Shown here in pieces: positions 25,978 through 34,024 of a DNA stretch of 38,395 nucleotides. Source of the stretch: Robiginitomaculum sp. GTDB lineage: Bacteria; Pseudomonadota; Alphaproteobacteria; Caulobacterales; Maricaulaceae. The notes below the pieces were generated by a model that was not told the origin of the DNA, searched no databases, and was given only the letters and a program-made list of their open reading frames with translations. Where the stretch lies: contig NVXK01000009.1 in the NCBI GenBank assembly GCA_002733905.1, positions 21,947 to 60,341 on the forward strand. Direction: 5' to 3'. The stretch's first letter is position 1. Each line of letters starts with the position of its first letter. Made by a program: the position numbers and the translations under genes.

Positions 25978-27252
25978 ATGGCTGAATTATTTGATACGCT
26001 GACATTACCGAACGGGGCTGTGCTGCCTAACCGCATCGGAAAAGGTGCGATGGAAGAAAACATGTGTGACGCAGGGCAAGTGCCGGGCGCACGTTTGGTC
26101 AAATTGTATAAAGCGTGGGCCGAGGGTGGTACAGGCATGATTTTGACGGGCAATGTTATGGTTGCGCCGAACGCGCTTACGGGGCCGGGCGGTGTGGTGT
26201 TACAAAAGGGTACGCTTGACAACCCAGATACAGCTGCGCGGTTTGGGCGTTGGGCCGAGGCTGGTAAATCTGGTGGTGGGCATTTGGTGATGCAAATCAG
26301 TCACCCCGGACGACAAGTGTTTGCGGCGCAAGGACAACGGCCTGTGTCGGCATCTGCGACCAAAGTTAACATAGCCGGGTTTGAGAAATTATTCGATACA
26401 GCACACGCGCTGACAGACACTGAGATCAAAGAAATTATTGCGCGGTTTGCAGAAACCTCACGTCTTGCAGAGCAAGCTGGGTTTGACGGTGTTCAGGTAC
26501 ACGGTGCACATGGATATTTGGTGAGCCAGTTTTTATCGCCACTTACGAATTTACGTGATGATGATTGGGGTGGGTCTTTGGAAAATCGTGCGCGTCTCTT
26601 GCTTGAAATTGTACGCGCTATTCGCGCCGTGGTGAAGCCAAGCTTTAGTGTGATGGTAAAGCTGAACTCTGCTGATTTTCAACGGGGTGGGTTCGAGCTT
26701 GATGACGCGAAACAGGTCGTGGCGTGGTTGAACGTTGAGGCGGTTGATATGGTTGAGATATCGGGGGGATCGTATGAGTCCCCTGCTATGCAAGGTCGTA
26801 CGCGGGAGAAAAATCCTTCGCGGACTTTGCAACGGGAAATGTATTTCATTGAATTTGCCAAAGAGATTGCCGAGGTCGCAAAAATGCCGCTTATGGTTAC
26901 GGGGGGTGTGACGAAACTTGCGACTGCCAATATGGCGATGGCAACGGGCAGTGTTGATATGGTTGGTATTGCGCGCGCACTTGCCTATCAACCTGATTTA
27001 CCAAATCAATGGAAAATGGGTGCGGTGCCAGAAATCGTATGGCCGACAATTACATGGAAAAATAAAGGGTTTGCGGCATTGGCGGTTATGTCCATGACCA
27101 AGGCTCAATTTAAACGCATGGCAAATGGCAGGGCGCCGAGTTTAAAACTTAACCCCGTCATTGTTTTGATTAAAGACCGTATGGACCTGAGTAAAATAAC
27201 CTTGCGCTACAAAATTTGGTTTGCAGCGCAAGGTTATGAACTTAAGAAATAG
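25978..27252 (+). CDS. NADH:flavin oxidoreductase, old yellow enzyme family
   Basis: 424 aa, FMN-dependent TIM barrel. Motifs: LPNGAVLPNRIGKGAMEENM at the N-terminus (FMN phosphate and substrate side), LVMQISHPGRQ (the HPGRQ flavin-binding segment), GFDGVQVHGAHGYLVSQFLS (the conserved HGAHGYLxxQFLSP), LRDDDWGGSLENRARLLLEI, MVKLNSADFQRGG, and LMVTGGVTK near the C-terminus. It reduces activated C=C bonds (enoate/2,4-dienoyl type); the true substrate is unknown. It lacks the FeS and second flavin domains of 2,4-dienoyl-CoA reductase. ATG 25978 has AGGGG upstream, preferred to the start at 25927. Confidence 0.93.
   Translation: MAELFDTLTLPNGAVLPNRIGKGAMEENMCDAGQVPGARLVKLYKAWAEGGTGMILTGNVMVAPNALTGPGGVVLQKGTLDNPDTAARFGRWAEAGKSGGGHLVMQISHPGRQVFAAQGQRPVSASATKVNIAGFEKLFDTAHALTDTEIKEIIARFAETSRLAEQAGFDGVQVHGAHGYLVSQFLSPLTNLRDDDWGGSLENRARLLLEIVRAIRAVVKPSFSVMVKLNSADFQRGGFELDDAKQVVAWLNVEAVDMVEISGGSYESPAMQGRTREKNPSRTLQREMYFIEFAKEIAEVAKMPLMVTGGVTKLATANMAMATGSVDMVGIARALAYQPDLPNQWKMGAVPEIVWPTITWKNKGFAALAVMSMTKAQFKRMANGRAPSLKLNPVIVLIKDRMDLSKITLRYKIWFAAQGYELKK
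27196..27237. repeat. 13-bp perfect inverted repeat in the 3' end of the OYE gene
   Basis: ATAACCTTGCGCT (27196-27208) and AGCGCAAGGTTAT (27225-27237) with a 16-nt loop, ending 13 nt before the stop codon. No proper U-tract follows, so a classical terminator is doubtful; it may be an mRNA 3' stabilising hairpin. Confidence 0.8.
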
Positions 27253-27257
27253 TTTTA

Positions 27258-27692
27258 TTAATTGGCGATTGCCATTTGCGGTCTAGGTGTGCGTGTATTT
27301 TCAATGGCCTGTGTCAAAATTTCCGAGATATCATTTGGGCGCAGGGCGCGCCCAAATGGTCCTGCATTTAACAAGGCGTACCCACTGTGAATTTGTTCGA
27401 GGGCGGTTCGTGCTGATACACGTGTGTATGGCATTTGCTGTCCAACAAATTCGCTAAGGGTTTTTATTGAAGAAAATAATAATGCATGATCATGCCCGTT
27501 ATTATGTACGGTTAGAAATGCTATTTTTCCCGTACGTGTTTTTGGTTTTTTTGCAAGAGGTATATACAAATAACTATCGAGGAGTGCTGTATGAAAAGCC
27601 CTCCGTGCGCTTGGGTTATGTGCATATTTATGTGCATCGGTAAGTTCAAGAAGGCATGCGAGCAGGTCTGCTCGCGCGTTATAGTTTGTCAT
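27258..27692 (-). CDS. SseB N-terminal-domain protein (paralog A)
   Basis: 144 aa. Resembles the SseB N-terminal domain: a helical start (LLACLLELTDAHKYAHNPSA), LLDSYLYIPLAK, ALLFSSIKTLSEFVG, and a conserved ALLNAGPFGRALRPNDISEIL ending. It aligns with the protein at 28477-28923 over most of its length but lacks that protein's His-rich tail. ATG 27692 has GGGA upstream; ATG 27707 is an alternative start without one. Third gene of a same-strand cluster, separated from the methyltransferase by 121 nt that hold a CtrA-type site. Function unknown; SseB proteins are cytoplasmic and poorly understood. Confidence 0.8.
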   Translation of the reverse strand: MTNYNARADLLACLLELTDAHKYAHNPSARRAFHTALLDSYLYIPLAKKPKTRTGKIAFLTVHNNGHDHALLFSSIKTLSEFVGQQMPYTRVSARTALEQIHSGYALLNAGPFGRALRPNDISEILTQAIENTRTPRPQMAIAN

Positions 27693-27796
27693 TATTTCAT
27701 CCCACATGTATAAATTGACTATAGGGTATTGATAGGCTGAGGATGTTAAAATTTACGTATGTGAAAGTTTAATAAGGCGAAATAATCAGGGCAAAC

Positions 27797-27811
27797 TTAA
27801 GCTATGGTTAA
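27797..27811 (-). promoter_or_regulatory. CtrA-type site upstream of SseB-like paralog A
   Basis: On the minus strand TTAACCAT then TTAA in the TTAA-N7-TTAA spacing. The first half is the canonical TTAACCAT. It lies about 105 nt before the paralog A start, just past the methyltransferase stop codon at 27814. Motif match only. Confidence 0.4.
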
Positions 27812-27813
27812 TG

Positions 27814-28458
27814 CTAGGTTAGCGCGATCTGTGAGAATAAAAATCCATATTCAGGATGGTTTTTATACGAAATGGCGATTTGCGTGGCCGTTGTGATCTT
27901 GGTGATAAGTGCAATGCCTGTCGCCCAGTTTAAATAACTGATTGAGAAATCGGGGCTGTCTTGAAAAAAATGTAAAAGCGCATCTACGCGAAATTGATGA
28001 TTTTTGGGCCAATTGCTTTGCGGCAATAAATCATCGATTATATAAATGCCGTTTTGTTTTAAAACGCGTAGGGCATGATCAAGGTGGCTGTATTTACCAG
28101 GCCAAGCATCGGCAAATATAAAATCGTAGGATAGGTTTTGACTACGGGCTAGAAACTTGCCTGCGTCCTCAACGATGAAATTAACATTGTCTTTTTTGCC
28201 GATAATTTTTTGTGCAATGGTAGAGTATTCTTGCGAGATATCGACGGTATCGAACACGGCATTGGGAGATTTTCCTGTGGTAATAAATAGGGTTGATAAA
28301 CCAGTCCCTGTACCCAGTTCTAATAAATGTTGATTTTGGCCCGCAAGGACAGCGCATAAATTTGCCACTTCATGATCGCATTGCATATCAAACCCAATGG
28401 ATTGGCTGTGTGCGTATATGGCGGCAATTTTATCTTTGAGCTGTGTTGAATATTGCAT
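27814..28458 (-). CDS. Class I SAM-dependent methyltransferase (O-methyltransferase-like)
   Basis: 214 aa. SAM motif I is LLELGTGTGLSTLFIT, followed by FDTVDISQEYSTIAQ (acidic motif II), NFIVEDAGKFLA, and YDFIFADAWPGKYSHLDHAL, which resembles the catalytic metal-site DAxK region of caffeoyl-CoA-type O-methyltransferases. IYIIDDLLPQ is the strand after it. Substrate unknown. It starts 18 nt after the stop of an SseB-like gene, so probably shares its transcript, and is followed by a second SseB-like gene. Confidence 0.85.
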   Translation of the reverse strand: MQYSTQLKDKIAAIYAHSQSIGFDMQCDHEVANLCAVLAGQNQHLLELGTGTGLSTLFITTGKSPNAVFDTVDISQEYSTIAQKIIGKKDNVNFIVEDAGKFLARSQNLSYDFIFADAWPGKYSHLDHALRVLKQNGIYIIDDLLPQSNWPKNHQFRVDALLHFFQDSPDFSISYLNWATGIALITKITTATQIAISYKNHPEYGFLFSQIALT

Positions 28459-28476
28459 GTTTTAATCTTGTGTGAA

Positions 28477-28923
28477 TTAGTGTTTGTGGCCGCAATTGGG
28501 GCCGTGGACATGCCCTGTTTCTCCGTGAGCTGGGTTGGCCGACTTGCCGAGAATTTCGGCAATGTCTTCTGGTGCCAAGGCGCGGCCAGTGGGGCCGGGA
28601 TTGAGGACTGCGAAATTGCCTTGTAGTTGGGTGAGTATATCCAGACCAGAGGCGCGAGCGAAACGTGTATTCGCGCCCATAAATGCACCGAGTTTTTCTT
28701 TGGAGGAAAACAAGAGCACATGAGGTGTGTCATTTATAGGCATGGCTTGTAAACTTACACCGCCAGCTTGGGCTTGCTCGTCTTCGCTTTGTTCAACGGG
28801 CACGAATAAGTCAGAGGCTAATATGCCGACACTAAAGGCTTTGCGTAAAATAGGATCATGCGTGAGCTTTTGGGCATCGGCTTGCGCGAGCATGTCGGCG
28901 AGTTCGTCTTTATCTTTGCTCAT
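28477..28923 (-). CDS. SseB N-terminal-domain protein with His-rich metal-binding tail (paralog B)
   Basis: 148 aa. SseB-type fold: LAQADAQKLTHDPILRKAFS, VLLFSSKEKLGAFMGANTRF, GNFAVLNPGPTGRALAPEDI. The last 16 residues (HGETGHVHGPNCGHKH) hold five His and a Cys, suggesting Zn, Ni or Cu binding. The tail is absent in paralog A (27258-27692), otherwise clearly homologous. Start ATG 28923 has GAGG upstream. First gene of the SseB / methyltransferase / SseB cluster; a terminator lies just upstream. What the metal tail does is unknown. Confidence 0.83.
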   Translation of the reverse strand: MSKDKDELADMLAQADAQKLTHDPILRKAFSVGILASDLFVPVEQSEDEQAQAGGVSLQAMPINDTPHVLLFSSKEKLGAFMGANTRFARASGLDILTQLQGNFAVLNPGPTGRALAPEDIAEILGKSANPAHGETGHVHGPNCGHKH

Positions 28924-28943
28924 ATTGATTGCCTCATAATATA

Positions 28944-28966
28944 AAACCGCCCTAAAAGAGCGGTTT
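28944..28966 (-). terminator. Rho-independent terminator of the DUF1508 gene
   Basis: On the minus strand AAACCGC pairs with GCGGTTT over a 9-nt loop, followed by TTTTATATTA. It lies between the DUF1508 stop at 29008 and the start of the next gene at 28923. Confidence 0.75.
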
Positions 28967-29007
28967 CATGTGTTAGCGTATTCTTGTGTTAAAGAATAGG
29001 TAAATAC

Positions 29008-29337
29008 TTACATGCCGTTGCGTTGTGCATTGGCATTACAGTCTGCTTTTTTGACATAGCCTTCAGAACTTGCGCCTGTAACTTCGCCGTTTGTCGCGGT
29101 ACGTCGCCAGCGAAATTCGCCCTTTTTATCTGTGTAGGTATCCCATTTGTCTTTAGCCCCTAAATCTTTTGGGTTGCCGTCCATGCCGTGACGTTGTGCG
29201 TTGGCTTTACAGGCTGATTTTTGCGTATAGCCTTCACATGCTGCGCCGACAATATTTCCATTACTGGCTTTGCGACGCCAGCGATGCTCGCCGCGTTTAT
29301 CTTCGTAGAGTTCCCACTTGTCGTTTTCACCTGCCAT
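29008..29337 (-). CDS. YegP-like DUF1508 protein with two repeats
   Basis: 109 aa made of two copies of one motif: DKWELYEDKRGEHRWRRKAS (about 6-25) with NANAQRHGM (48 on), and DKWDTYTDKKGEFRWRRTAT (about 63-82) with NANAQRNGM at the end. This is the tandem DUF1508/YegP layout (E. coli YegP also has two). Each repeat has a conserved WRR and NGN/NGE turn. Function unestablished; small basic protein, probably cytoplasmic. Own transcription unit, ended by a terminator. Confidence 0.9.
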   Translation of the reverse strand: MAGENDKWELYEDKRGEHRWRRKASNGNIVGAACEGYTQKSACKANAQRHGMDGNPKDLGAKDKWDTYTDKKGEFRWRRTATNGEVTGASSEGYVKKADCNANAQRNGM

Positions 29338-29365
29338 AATATTTCCCTCTTATTGCTATATTTTT

Positions 29366-29390
29366 TATTTTGGGTCTTATGCCCAAAATA
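29366..29390. terminator. 9-bp hairpin between grpE and DUF1508
   Basis: TATTTTGGG (29366-29374), 7-nt loop, CCCAAAATA (29382-29390). A T-run flanks it on the left and ATTTATAA on the right. It could end grpE transcription, but on the minus strand the run after the stem is A, not T, so the call is weak. Confidence 0.4.
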
Positions 29391-29457
29391 TTTATAACGC
29401 ATATCAGGAAAATAGCAATTTTAGATAAAATTAAACAATTCTACGTGCGGTAATTGT

Positions 29458-30108
29458 TTATGCAGGGCCAGTTGATACGGCAACCATGGCGGCGCGAAGG
29501 GTGCGTTCACCAAGTGTAAATCCAGTTTGCATAATTTCTGCCACGTCGCCTTTGGCTTCGGCGGACGGAATTTGTGCAACGGCTTGATGAACATTGGGAT
29601 CAAATTTTGAACCTTTGCCGGGTACGGACTTAATGCCGTGACGGGCGAAAACGGCCATCAGGTCTTTTTCAGTTAATTCGATACCTGCGAGCAGGTCTGT
29701 TGCATTCTTGCCAAGATCGCCGCGTGCTTCATCCGTGATGGTGCTGAGTGCGCGGCCAAGATTGTCGGAGATGGATAAAACATCTGCGGCGAAACGCTCG
29801 ACAGCATAAACACTGGCGGCTTTGACTTCACGTTCAGAACGTTTTTTGATATTTTCGGTTTCGGCCATAGCGCGCAAGGCTTGATCTTTCATGCCAGCGA
29901 GTTCTGTTTCCAGTTCTTCAATACGCTTGGCGGCGATTTCTGCTGGGGAAAGTTCAGGGGCTTTATCAGCGGTTTCGCCTTCGGCTGCGTTGGCAGCATG
30001 TGTCGCCGCATCGATTTCCGACTGCAAAGCATCAAGCTCTGCATTGGTCGGGAGACCATCAAGATCAGGTTTAAGTTCTGGGTTTGGTGTGCTTGGTGGT
30101 TTTGTCAT
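29458..30108 (-). CDS. grpE: Nucleotide exchange factor GrpE
   Basis: 216 aa. Releases ADP from DnaK. Acidic, Pro-rich N-terminus; long helix (about 60-100: IAAKRIEELETELAGMKDQA); conserved IKKRSEREVKAASVYAVERF and NLGRALSTI; C-terminal KYGLVPIPAKGSKFDPN-type segment here as KSVPGKGSKFDPNVHQAVAQ; ending GERTLRAAMVAVSTGPA. ATG 30108 is chosen (AAGG at spacing 8); a start at 30135 would add nine residues. It follows hrcA by 40 nt, so hrcA-grpE is an operon, the usual alphaproteobacterial pair. Confidence 0.96.
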   Translation of the reverse strand: MTKPPSTPNPELKPDLDGLPTNAELDALQSEIDAATHAANAAEGETADKAPELSPAEIAAKRIEELETELAGMKDQALRAMAETENIKKRSEREVKAASVYAVERFAADVLSISDNLGRALSTITDEARGDLGKNATDLLAGIELTEKDLMAVFARHGIKSVPGKGSKFDPNVHQAVAQIPSAEAKGDVAEIMQTGFTLGERTLRAAMVAVSTGPA

Positions 30109-30148
30109 GGTTTCAGCCTTCAAAGTCGTTCGCATGGTATTTAGAAAT

Positions 30149-31237
30149 TTATGATCCGTTTTGCAAGAGGCGACCGACCATATTGGCAGTATAATCGACC
30201 ATTGGAATGATTCTTGCGTAATTTAGCCGTGTTGGGCCGATCACACCGACCGCGCCGATAATTTTTTGGTGGGCATTGCGGTAGGGCGCGACGACGACAC
30301 TTGAGCCAGACAGGCTAAAGAGTGGGTTTTCGGCGCCGATGAATATTTTAACACCGTCTGCCGCATCTGCTTTATCAAGCAAGGCGATTAATTCTTCTTT
30401 GCGTTCCAAATCTTCAAATAATAATCGTATGCGTTCCAAATCGGATTGGGCGTTTGCATTGTCGAGAAGCTGTGCGCGGCCACGGACGATGAGATTACGC
30501 ATTTGGGTATTTTTTTCTGTCCCTGCCCATTCGGCTATGCCTTGTTTGACCAATTGGGCGCTGGCGGCGTCAAGGGCGGCGCGTCCTGTTTCGATTTCTT
30601 TAAGGATATCAATGCGGGCTTCCCCAAGGTTTTTCCCTTTAAGGCGTGCGGAGAGAAAATTACCTGCACGTTCGAGTGCCGCAGGGATTAGGCCTGGGGG
30701 AATGGGCATGATACGGTTTTCGACATGGCCGTCTTCGTAGACCAGCACGACCAAGGCTTGGGAACTGTCTAGGCCGACAAATTCCACGTGGCGTAAATTA
30801 CCAGATTGTTCGGGGGCAAGGACAAGGCCCGCGCCGCCTGCCAATCCTGCGAGGGCGCTAGAGGCATTTTCAAGAATGTTTTCGATACTACGGTCATGGG
30901 GGCTGCCTTCAATCTGGGCGTTGATGGATTTACGTTCTGATCCGCTGAGGTCGCCAATCTCCAAAAGCCCATCGACGAAAAGACGTAGACCTGCATGGGT
31001 TGGCATACGTCCTGCACTCATATGTGTGGACGAGAGAAGCCCAAGGCTTGCCAAATCTGCCATTGTGTTTCGCAATGTGGCAGGCGAGAGAAGACTGTCT
31101 CCGTGTTGCATTTGCGAAAGCGTGCGTGAACCAACAGGCGTGCCTGTTTCAAGATAGCTTTCCACAATTGTCTTAAATACACGTCGTGCGCGCTCATCTA
31201 AATGTGACAGCGATAATGATGTTGATTGAAAGCTCAT
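30149..31237 (-). CDS. hrcA: Heat-inducible transcriptional repressor HrcA
   Basis: 362 aa. Represses chaperone operons (groESL in alphaproteobacteria) through CIRCE. N-terminal winged helix: LDERARRVFKTIVESYLETG, TPVGSRTLSQ, SPATLRNTMADLASLGLL, HMSAGRMPTHAGLRLFVDGL. The C-terminal region includes GPTRLNYARIIPMVDYTANM, the family-closing motif. No CIRCE repeat is seen upstream of hrcA, grpE, dnaK or dnaJ, so its targets probably lie elsewhere, such as groESL. First gene of the hrcA-grpE operon, divergent from the GDT1-like gene. Confidence 0.97.
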   Translation of the reverse strand: MSFQSTSLSLSHLDERARRVFKTIVESYLETGTPVGSRTLSQMQHGDSLLSPATLRNTMADLASLGLLSSTHMSAGRMPTHAGLRLFVDGLLEIGDLSGSERKSINAQIEGSPHDRSIENILENASSALAGLAGGAGLVLAPEQSGNLRHVEFVGLDSSQALVVLVYEDGHVENRIMPIPPGLIPAALERAGNFLSARLKGKNLGEARIDILKEIETGRAALDAASAQLVKQGIAEWAGTEKNTQMRNLIVRGRAQLLDNANAQSDLERIRLLFEDLERKEELIALLDKADAADGVKIFIGAENPLFSLSGSSVVVAPYRNAHQKIIGAVGVIGPTRLNYARIIPMVDYTANMVGRLLQNGS

Positions 31238-31313
31238 AGTTTATTTTAACTTGCTCGCATGGTAAATGGAAGTAGGCTTATGTAAATATTTATGAATTTC
31301 ATTAGGATTGTTT

Positions 31314-31592
31314 ATGACATCATTACTCACAATTTTTTTAAGTGTCTTTTTTGCAGAGCTTGGGGATAAAACGCAATTGGCGTCGATCATGTTTGCCAGT
31401 GATAAAAACAATAACCCTTATCTGGTGTTTTTGGCAGCGTCGGCTGCGCTTGTGGCGTCAACTGCATTGGCCGTAATGCTCGGCAGTGCAGCCGAAAAAT
31501 GGCTCACGTTTTTTCCGTTAAAACTTATTGCAGGTGTTGGTTTTGTCGCCATAGGGATTTGGACGATTTATAGTCATTTTAGTGGGAACTGA
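31314..31592 (+). CDS. Half-size TMEM165/GDT1 (UPF0016) family membrane protein
   Basis: 92 aa. Contains one copy of the ExGD(K/R)(T/S) motif (SVFFAELGDKTQLASIMFAS), the cation-binding signature of GDT1/MneA transporters for Mn2+ or Ca2+. Full-length members have two such repeats; this has one, with three hydrophobic segments. Single-domain bacterial versions occur and would pair as dimers. ATG 31314 is preferred over a TTG at 31308, with AGGA upstream. Divergent from hrcA, convergent with the next gene. No partner half is seen next to it in this window. Confidence 0.85.
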   Translation: MTSLLTIFLSVFFAELGDKTQLASIMFASDKNNNPYLVFLAASAALVASTALAVMLGSAAEKWLTFFPLKLIAGVGFVAIGIWTIYSHFSGN

Positions 31593-31595
31593 TCT

Positions 31596-32045
31596 TTAGT
31601 CTGACATATTTTTATATTTTTCAGGATCGTCAACACGCCATGATTTGATAATGGCGCCAGAATTTGACGTCAGCTGTAGAATGGGTGGGCTTTGAATCGC
31701 ACGTGAAATTCTCACCGTTGGTATGCTGAGTTGAATGACTTCATAAACAGGACAATTCATCAAAATAGGCGGTTTGTCTCGTGTTCTTAAGGTGACGCAG
31801 GGGCCTACGATTCTTTTTTGTTCGACTGGAATTTTTCTTCGGATTGTTGTGTAGGTTGCAGGATAAAACTGTAAATTATAGCCATTAGGAATCTCAGATT
31901 TAAGCGGGATTGTATTTCCAAGATTTTTTATCCAATCCTGTATTGCCAATGATGAGCTAGGTTTGGTATTTGGTGCGGCGTATGTGCATAGGGGGGAGAG
32001 CGCAAAAAGCGTTGTGTATGTCAGGGCTTGCCAAAGATTGATCAT
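31596..32045 (-). CDS. Unknown small exported protein
   Basis: 149 aa; no family recognised. Signal peptide (WQALTYTTLFALSPLCTYAA, cleavage after YAA). The mature domain has two Cys about 12 residues apart (VGPCVTLRTR, LMNCPVYEV), probably a disulfide, and Ile/Pro-rich beta segments (IQLSIPTVRISR). ATG 32045 is chosen because a start at 32072 would add a polar stretch before the signal peptide. Convergent with the GDT1-like gene and divergent from rph. Confidence 0.7.
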   Translation of the reverse strand: MINLWQALTYTTLFALSPLCTYAAPNTKPSSSLAIQDWIKNLGNTIPLKSEIPNGYNLQFYPATYTTIRRKIPVEQKRIVGPCVTLRTRDKPPILMNCPVYEVIQLSIPTVRISRAIQSPPILQLTSNSGAIIKSWRVDDPEKYKNMSD

Positions 32046-32200
32046 ATTTCTACCATGTCGTGTGGTCTGCAATTATAACATGTATGGAATGAATTTCAAG
32101 TTCATGGTTGGGAATATGTATACTGCATTGAATTTTCAATAAACTCTTTCTAATGTTTATGGAGTGGGCTAGTTGATAGGCCAATTAAATAGGAATTCAT

Positions 32201-32950
32201 ATGTCAGATACATCTTCAAACTCATCCAAATCTGTACGTCCAAATGGACGGGCATTAGACGAGACACGTACAATCAGTATTGAAACCGGTGTTTCTGCTT
32301 ACGCCGAAGGGTCATGTTTGATTAAATTTGGTGGGACGCATGTTTTGTGTACGGCGAGTATTGATGAGAATGTACCGCGTTGGATGAAGGGCAAGGGTAA
32401 AGGTTGGGTGACTGCTGAATATGGTATGTTACCACGCGCGACCCATACACGTAATCGCCGCGAAGCTGCCGCAGGCCGTCAAGGTGGCCGTACTGTGGAG
32501 ATTCAACGCCTGATTGGTCGTGCACTTCGCGCAGGTGTTGATATGAGAAAACTTGGCGAGCGCCAAATCGTTCTTGACTGTGACGTCATGCAAGCGGACG
32601 GTGGTACACGGACTGCGTCAATTACAGGTGCTTGGATTGCGCTTAGATTGGCGACGCAATATTTGCTCGATGAAGGTGTGCTTTCCGAAGACCCGATTAC
32701 AGATATGGTGGCGGCTGTGTCTTGTGGTATTGTGGACGGAACATGTCGCCTTGATTTGGAATATGTAGAAGACAGTGCCGCGCAGGCAGATGCAAATTTC
32801 GTATTGTCTGGTACGGGCGGTATTATCGAAGTGCAAGCAAGCGCTGAAGATACGCCTTTTGATCCACAAGAATTTACAGAACTTATGCGCCTTGCTCAAA
32901 AAGGTATTGCAGAGTTGACCGTCTTGCAAAAAGAAGCCGTGGGCTCTTAA
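32201..32950 (+). CDS. rph: Ribonuclease PH
   Basis: 249 aa. Phosphate-dependent exoribonuclease that trims tRNA 3' ends. Opening motif [20 protein letters not shown] (with the RPxGR-xxExR consensus), then [40 protein letters not shown] (phosphate/RNA-binding Arg cluster), [20 protein letters not shown], and [20 protein letters not shown] (catalytic Asp region). ATG 32201 has AGGA 6 nt upstream. In related genomes rph sits with hrcA-grpE and rdgB-hemW; here two or more small genes intervene on each side. A shared terminator follows. Confidence 0.97.
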   Translation: MSDTSSNSSKSVRPNGRALDETRTISIETGVSAYAEGSCLIKFGGTHVLCTASIDENVPRWMKGKGKGWVTAEYGMLPRATHTRNRREAAAGRQGGRTVEIQRLIGRALRAGVDMRKLGERQIVLDCDVMQADGGTRTASITGAWIALRLATQYLLDEGVLSEDPITDMVAAVSCGIVDGTCRLDLEYVEDSAAQADANFVLSGTGGIIEVQASAEDTPFDPQEFTELMRLAQKGIAELTVLQKEAVGS

Positions 32951-32996
32951 ATACGGTTTAAGTTTAGTTTTGAAATTTAGTCCGTTTTAGATTTAT

Positions 32997-33021
32997 AAAG
33001 GTCGCCTATTCGGCGGCCTTT
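32997..33021. terminator. Bidirectional terminator between rph and the XRE regulator gene
   Basis: AAAGGTCGCC (32997-33006), loop TATTC, GGCGGCCTTT (33012-33021), with one G-T pair. For rph it is the downstream terminator. For the XRE gene, the stem overlaps the last codons and the stop (33006-33008). Confidence 0.8.
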
Positions 33022-33254
33022 ACCTTTGCGCCATCCTCTAATGCGTCATCTTCTGGTTCATAGACAAGAAGGTCGGCAGGTTGGCAGTTCAACTCGCGGC
33101 ACAAAGCGCTGAGGGTTGAGAACCGTACTGCGCGGGCCTTGCCTGTTTTCAAAATAGAGAGGTTGGCGAGGGTAATGCCAACACGGTCAGCGAGCTCTGT
33201 CAGCGACATGCGCTGTTCGACCAAAACCCGATCTAGATTTACACGAATACCCAT
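33006..33254 (-). CDS. Small XRE/Cro-family HTH regulator
   Basis: 82 aa, essentially a single HTH domain of the YozG/Cro type: RVNLDRVLVEQRMSLTELAD, RVGITLANLSILKTGKARAV, RFSTLSALCRELNCQPADLL, plus a short acidic tail. Starts 3 nt after the DUF2975 stop, so the two are co-translated. Pairing of a membrane DUF2975 protein with this kind of regulator is common and suggests the membrane partner controls it; the signal is unknown. The 3' end is inside the terminator stem. Confidence 0.9.
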   Translation of the reverse strand: MGIRVNLDRVLVEQRMSLTELADRVGITLANLSILKTGKARAVRFSTLSALCRELNCQPADLLVYEPEDDALEDGAKVKAAE

Positions 33255-33257
33255 AAA

Positions 33258-33821
33258 TTATACCGTCAATTTCTGTTCTTGCCGCAGACGTGCGCCTTCG
33301 CGGAACACTTCGGAAAGAACGATGAGGACGAGTACGGAGAACCACACATACAGTCGTAAGTCCATGGTGAGAGTTTGATCGGGCGCGTCAACAATGTTCT
33401 GGCCATTTGCATGCAGTGTCGCAAGGCCAGTTGCAGAGACAAGGCGCAAAATTTCTGCAATCGCAACGGCAATCCATATGACGCGCAATCTTTGTGCATT
33501 TTCAGGCACAAATGGGTCGCCGCTAACAAGTGTTTGGCAGATAAGACGTAATTGTTTGAGAATGACTAAAAACGCGATTGTGCCAACAATGGTGCTGAGC
33601 GCAAGTGCCATGCCTGCAACAGGCGTTATGGTCGTGAAACGGGAACTGAAAGCGTCCATGCCCAAAGCGCCGAGTGCCGAGCCTAAGAAAATAAGCGTAA
33701 AAATGGCGAGGAATATCCAACCAGCCCACCAGAGAAAACTGATAAGACTTTGCAAAAATACCGTGGAGCGACTTGGCGCGCTTGTTGGATTTTCAGATTG
33801 ATATAGAGGCTCTATATTCAT
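33258..33821 (-). CDS. DUF2975 membrane protein
   Basis: 187 aa, four hydrophobic segments: SLISFLWWAGWIFLAIFTLI, VAGMALALSTIVGTIAFLVI, RVIWIAVAIAEILRLVSATG and LRLYVWFSVLVLIVLSEVFR. The FREGARLRQEQ ending after the last helix is typical of DUF2975. ATG 33821 gives a normal N-terminus; the ORF opens further upstream (33911) but that stretch looks non-coding. Inner membrane. Operon with the XRE regulator. Confidence 0.85.
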   Translation of the reverse strand: MNIEPLYQSENPTSAPSRSTVFLQSLISFLWWAGWIFLAIFTLIFLGSALGALGMDAFSSRFTTITPVAGMALALSTIVGTIAFLVILKQLRLICQTLVSGDPFVPENAQRLRVIWIAVAIAEILRLVSATGLATLHANGQNIVDAPDQTLTMDLRLYVWFSVLVLIVLSEVFREGARLRQEQKLTV

Positions 33822-34024
33822 AAATTTACACAAACTCCTAAAAATATAACTTATCGATAAACAATAATGACTAGAATTGCAAGGCATAATCACAGAATTG
33901 CATGTATTCAATTCTCATTTGTATGGGTGGTGTTAGATGTTTGACGGGCGTATCAAAACACGTTAGGGGCAAAACCTACGCGGCTGTTCGTAAGATTACG
34001 GCGGTTAAAATTTTGGAGATTTCT

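Noticed and set aside
31238-31313. CIRCE element at hrcA
   Set aside because: Looked for TTAGCACTC-N9-GAGTGCTAA and close variants between hrcA and the divergent gene; none present.
32947-32961. TTAA-N7-TTAA match at the rph stop codon
   Set aside because: It lies between convergent genes, where no promoter is expected. It shows that such matches arise by chance in AT-rich gaps, so the other CtrA calls are kept at modest confidence.
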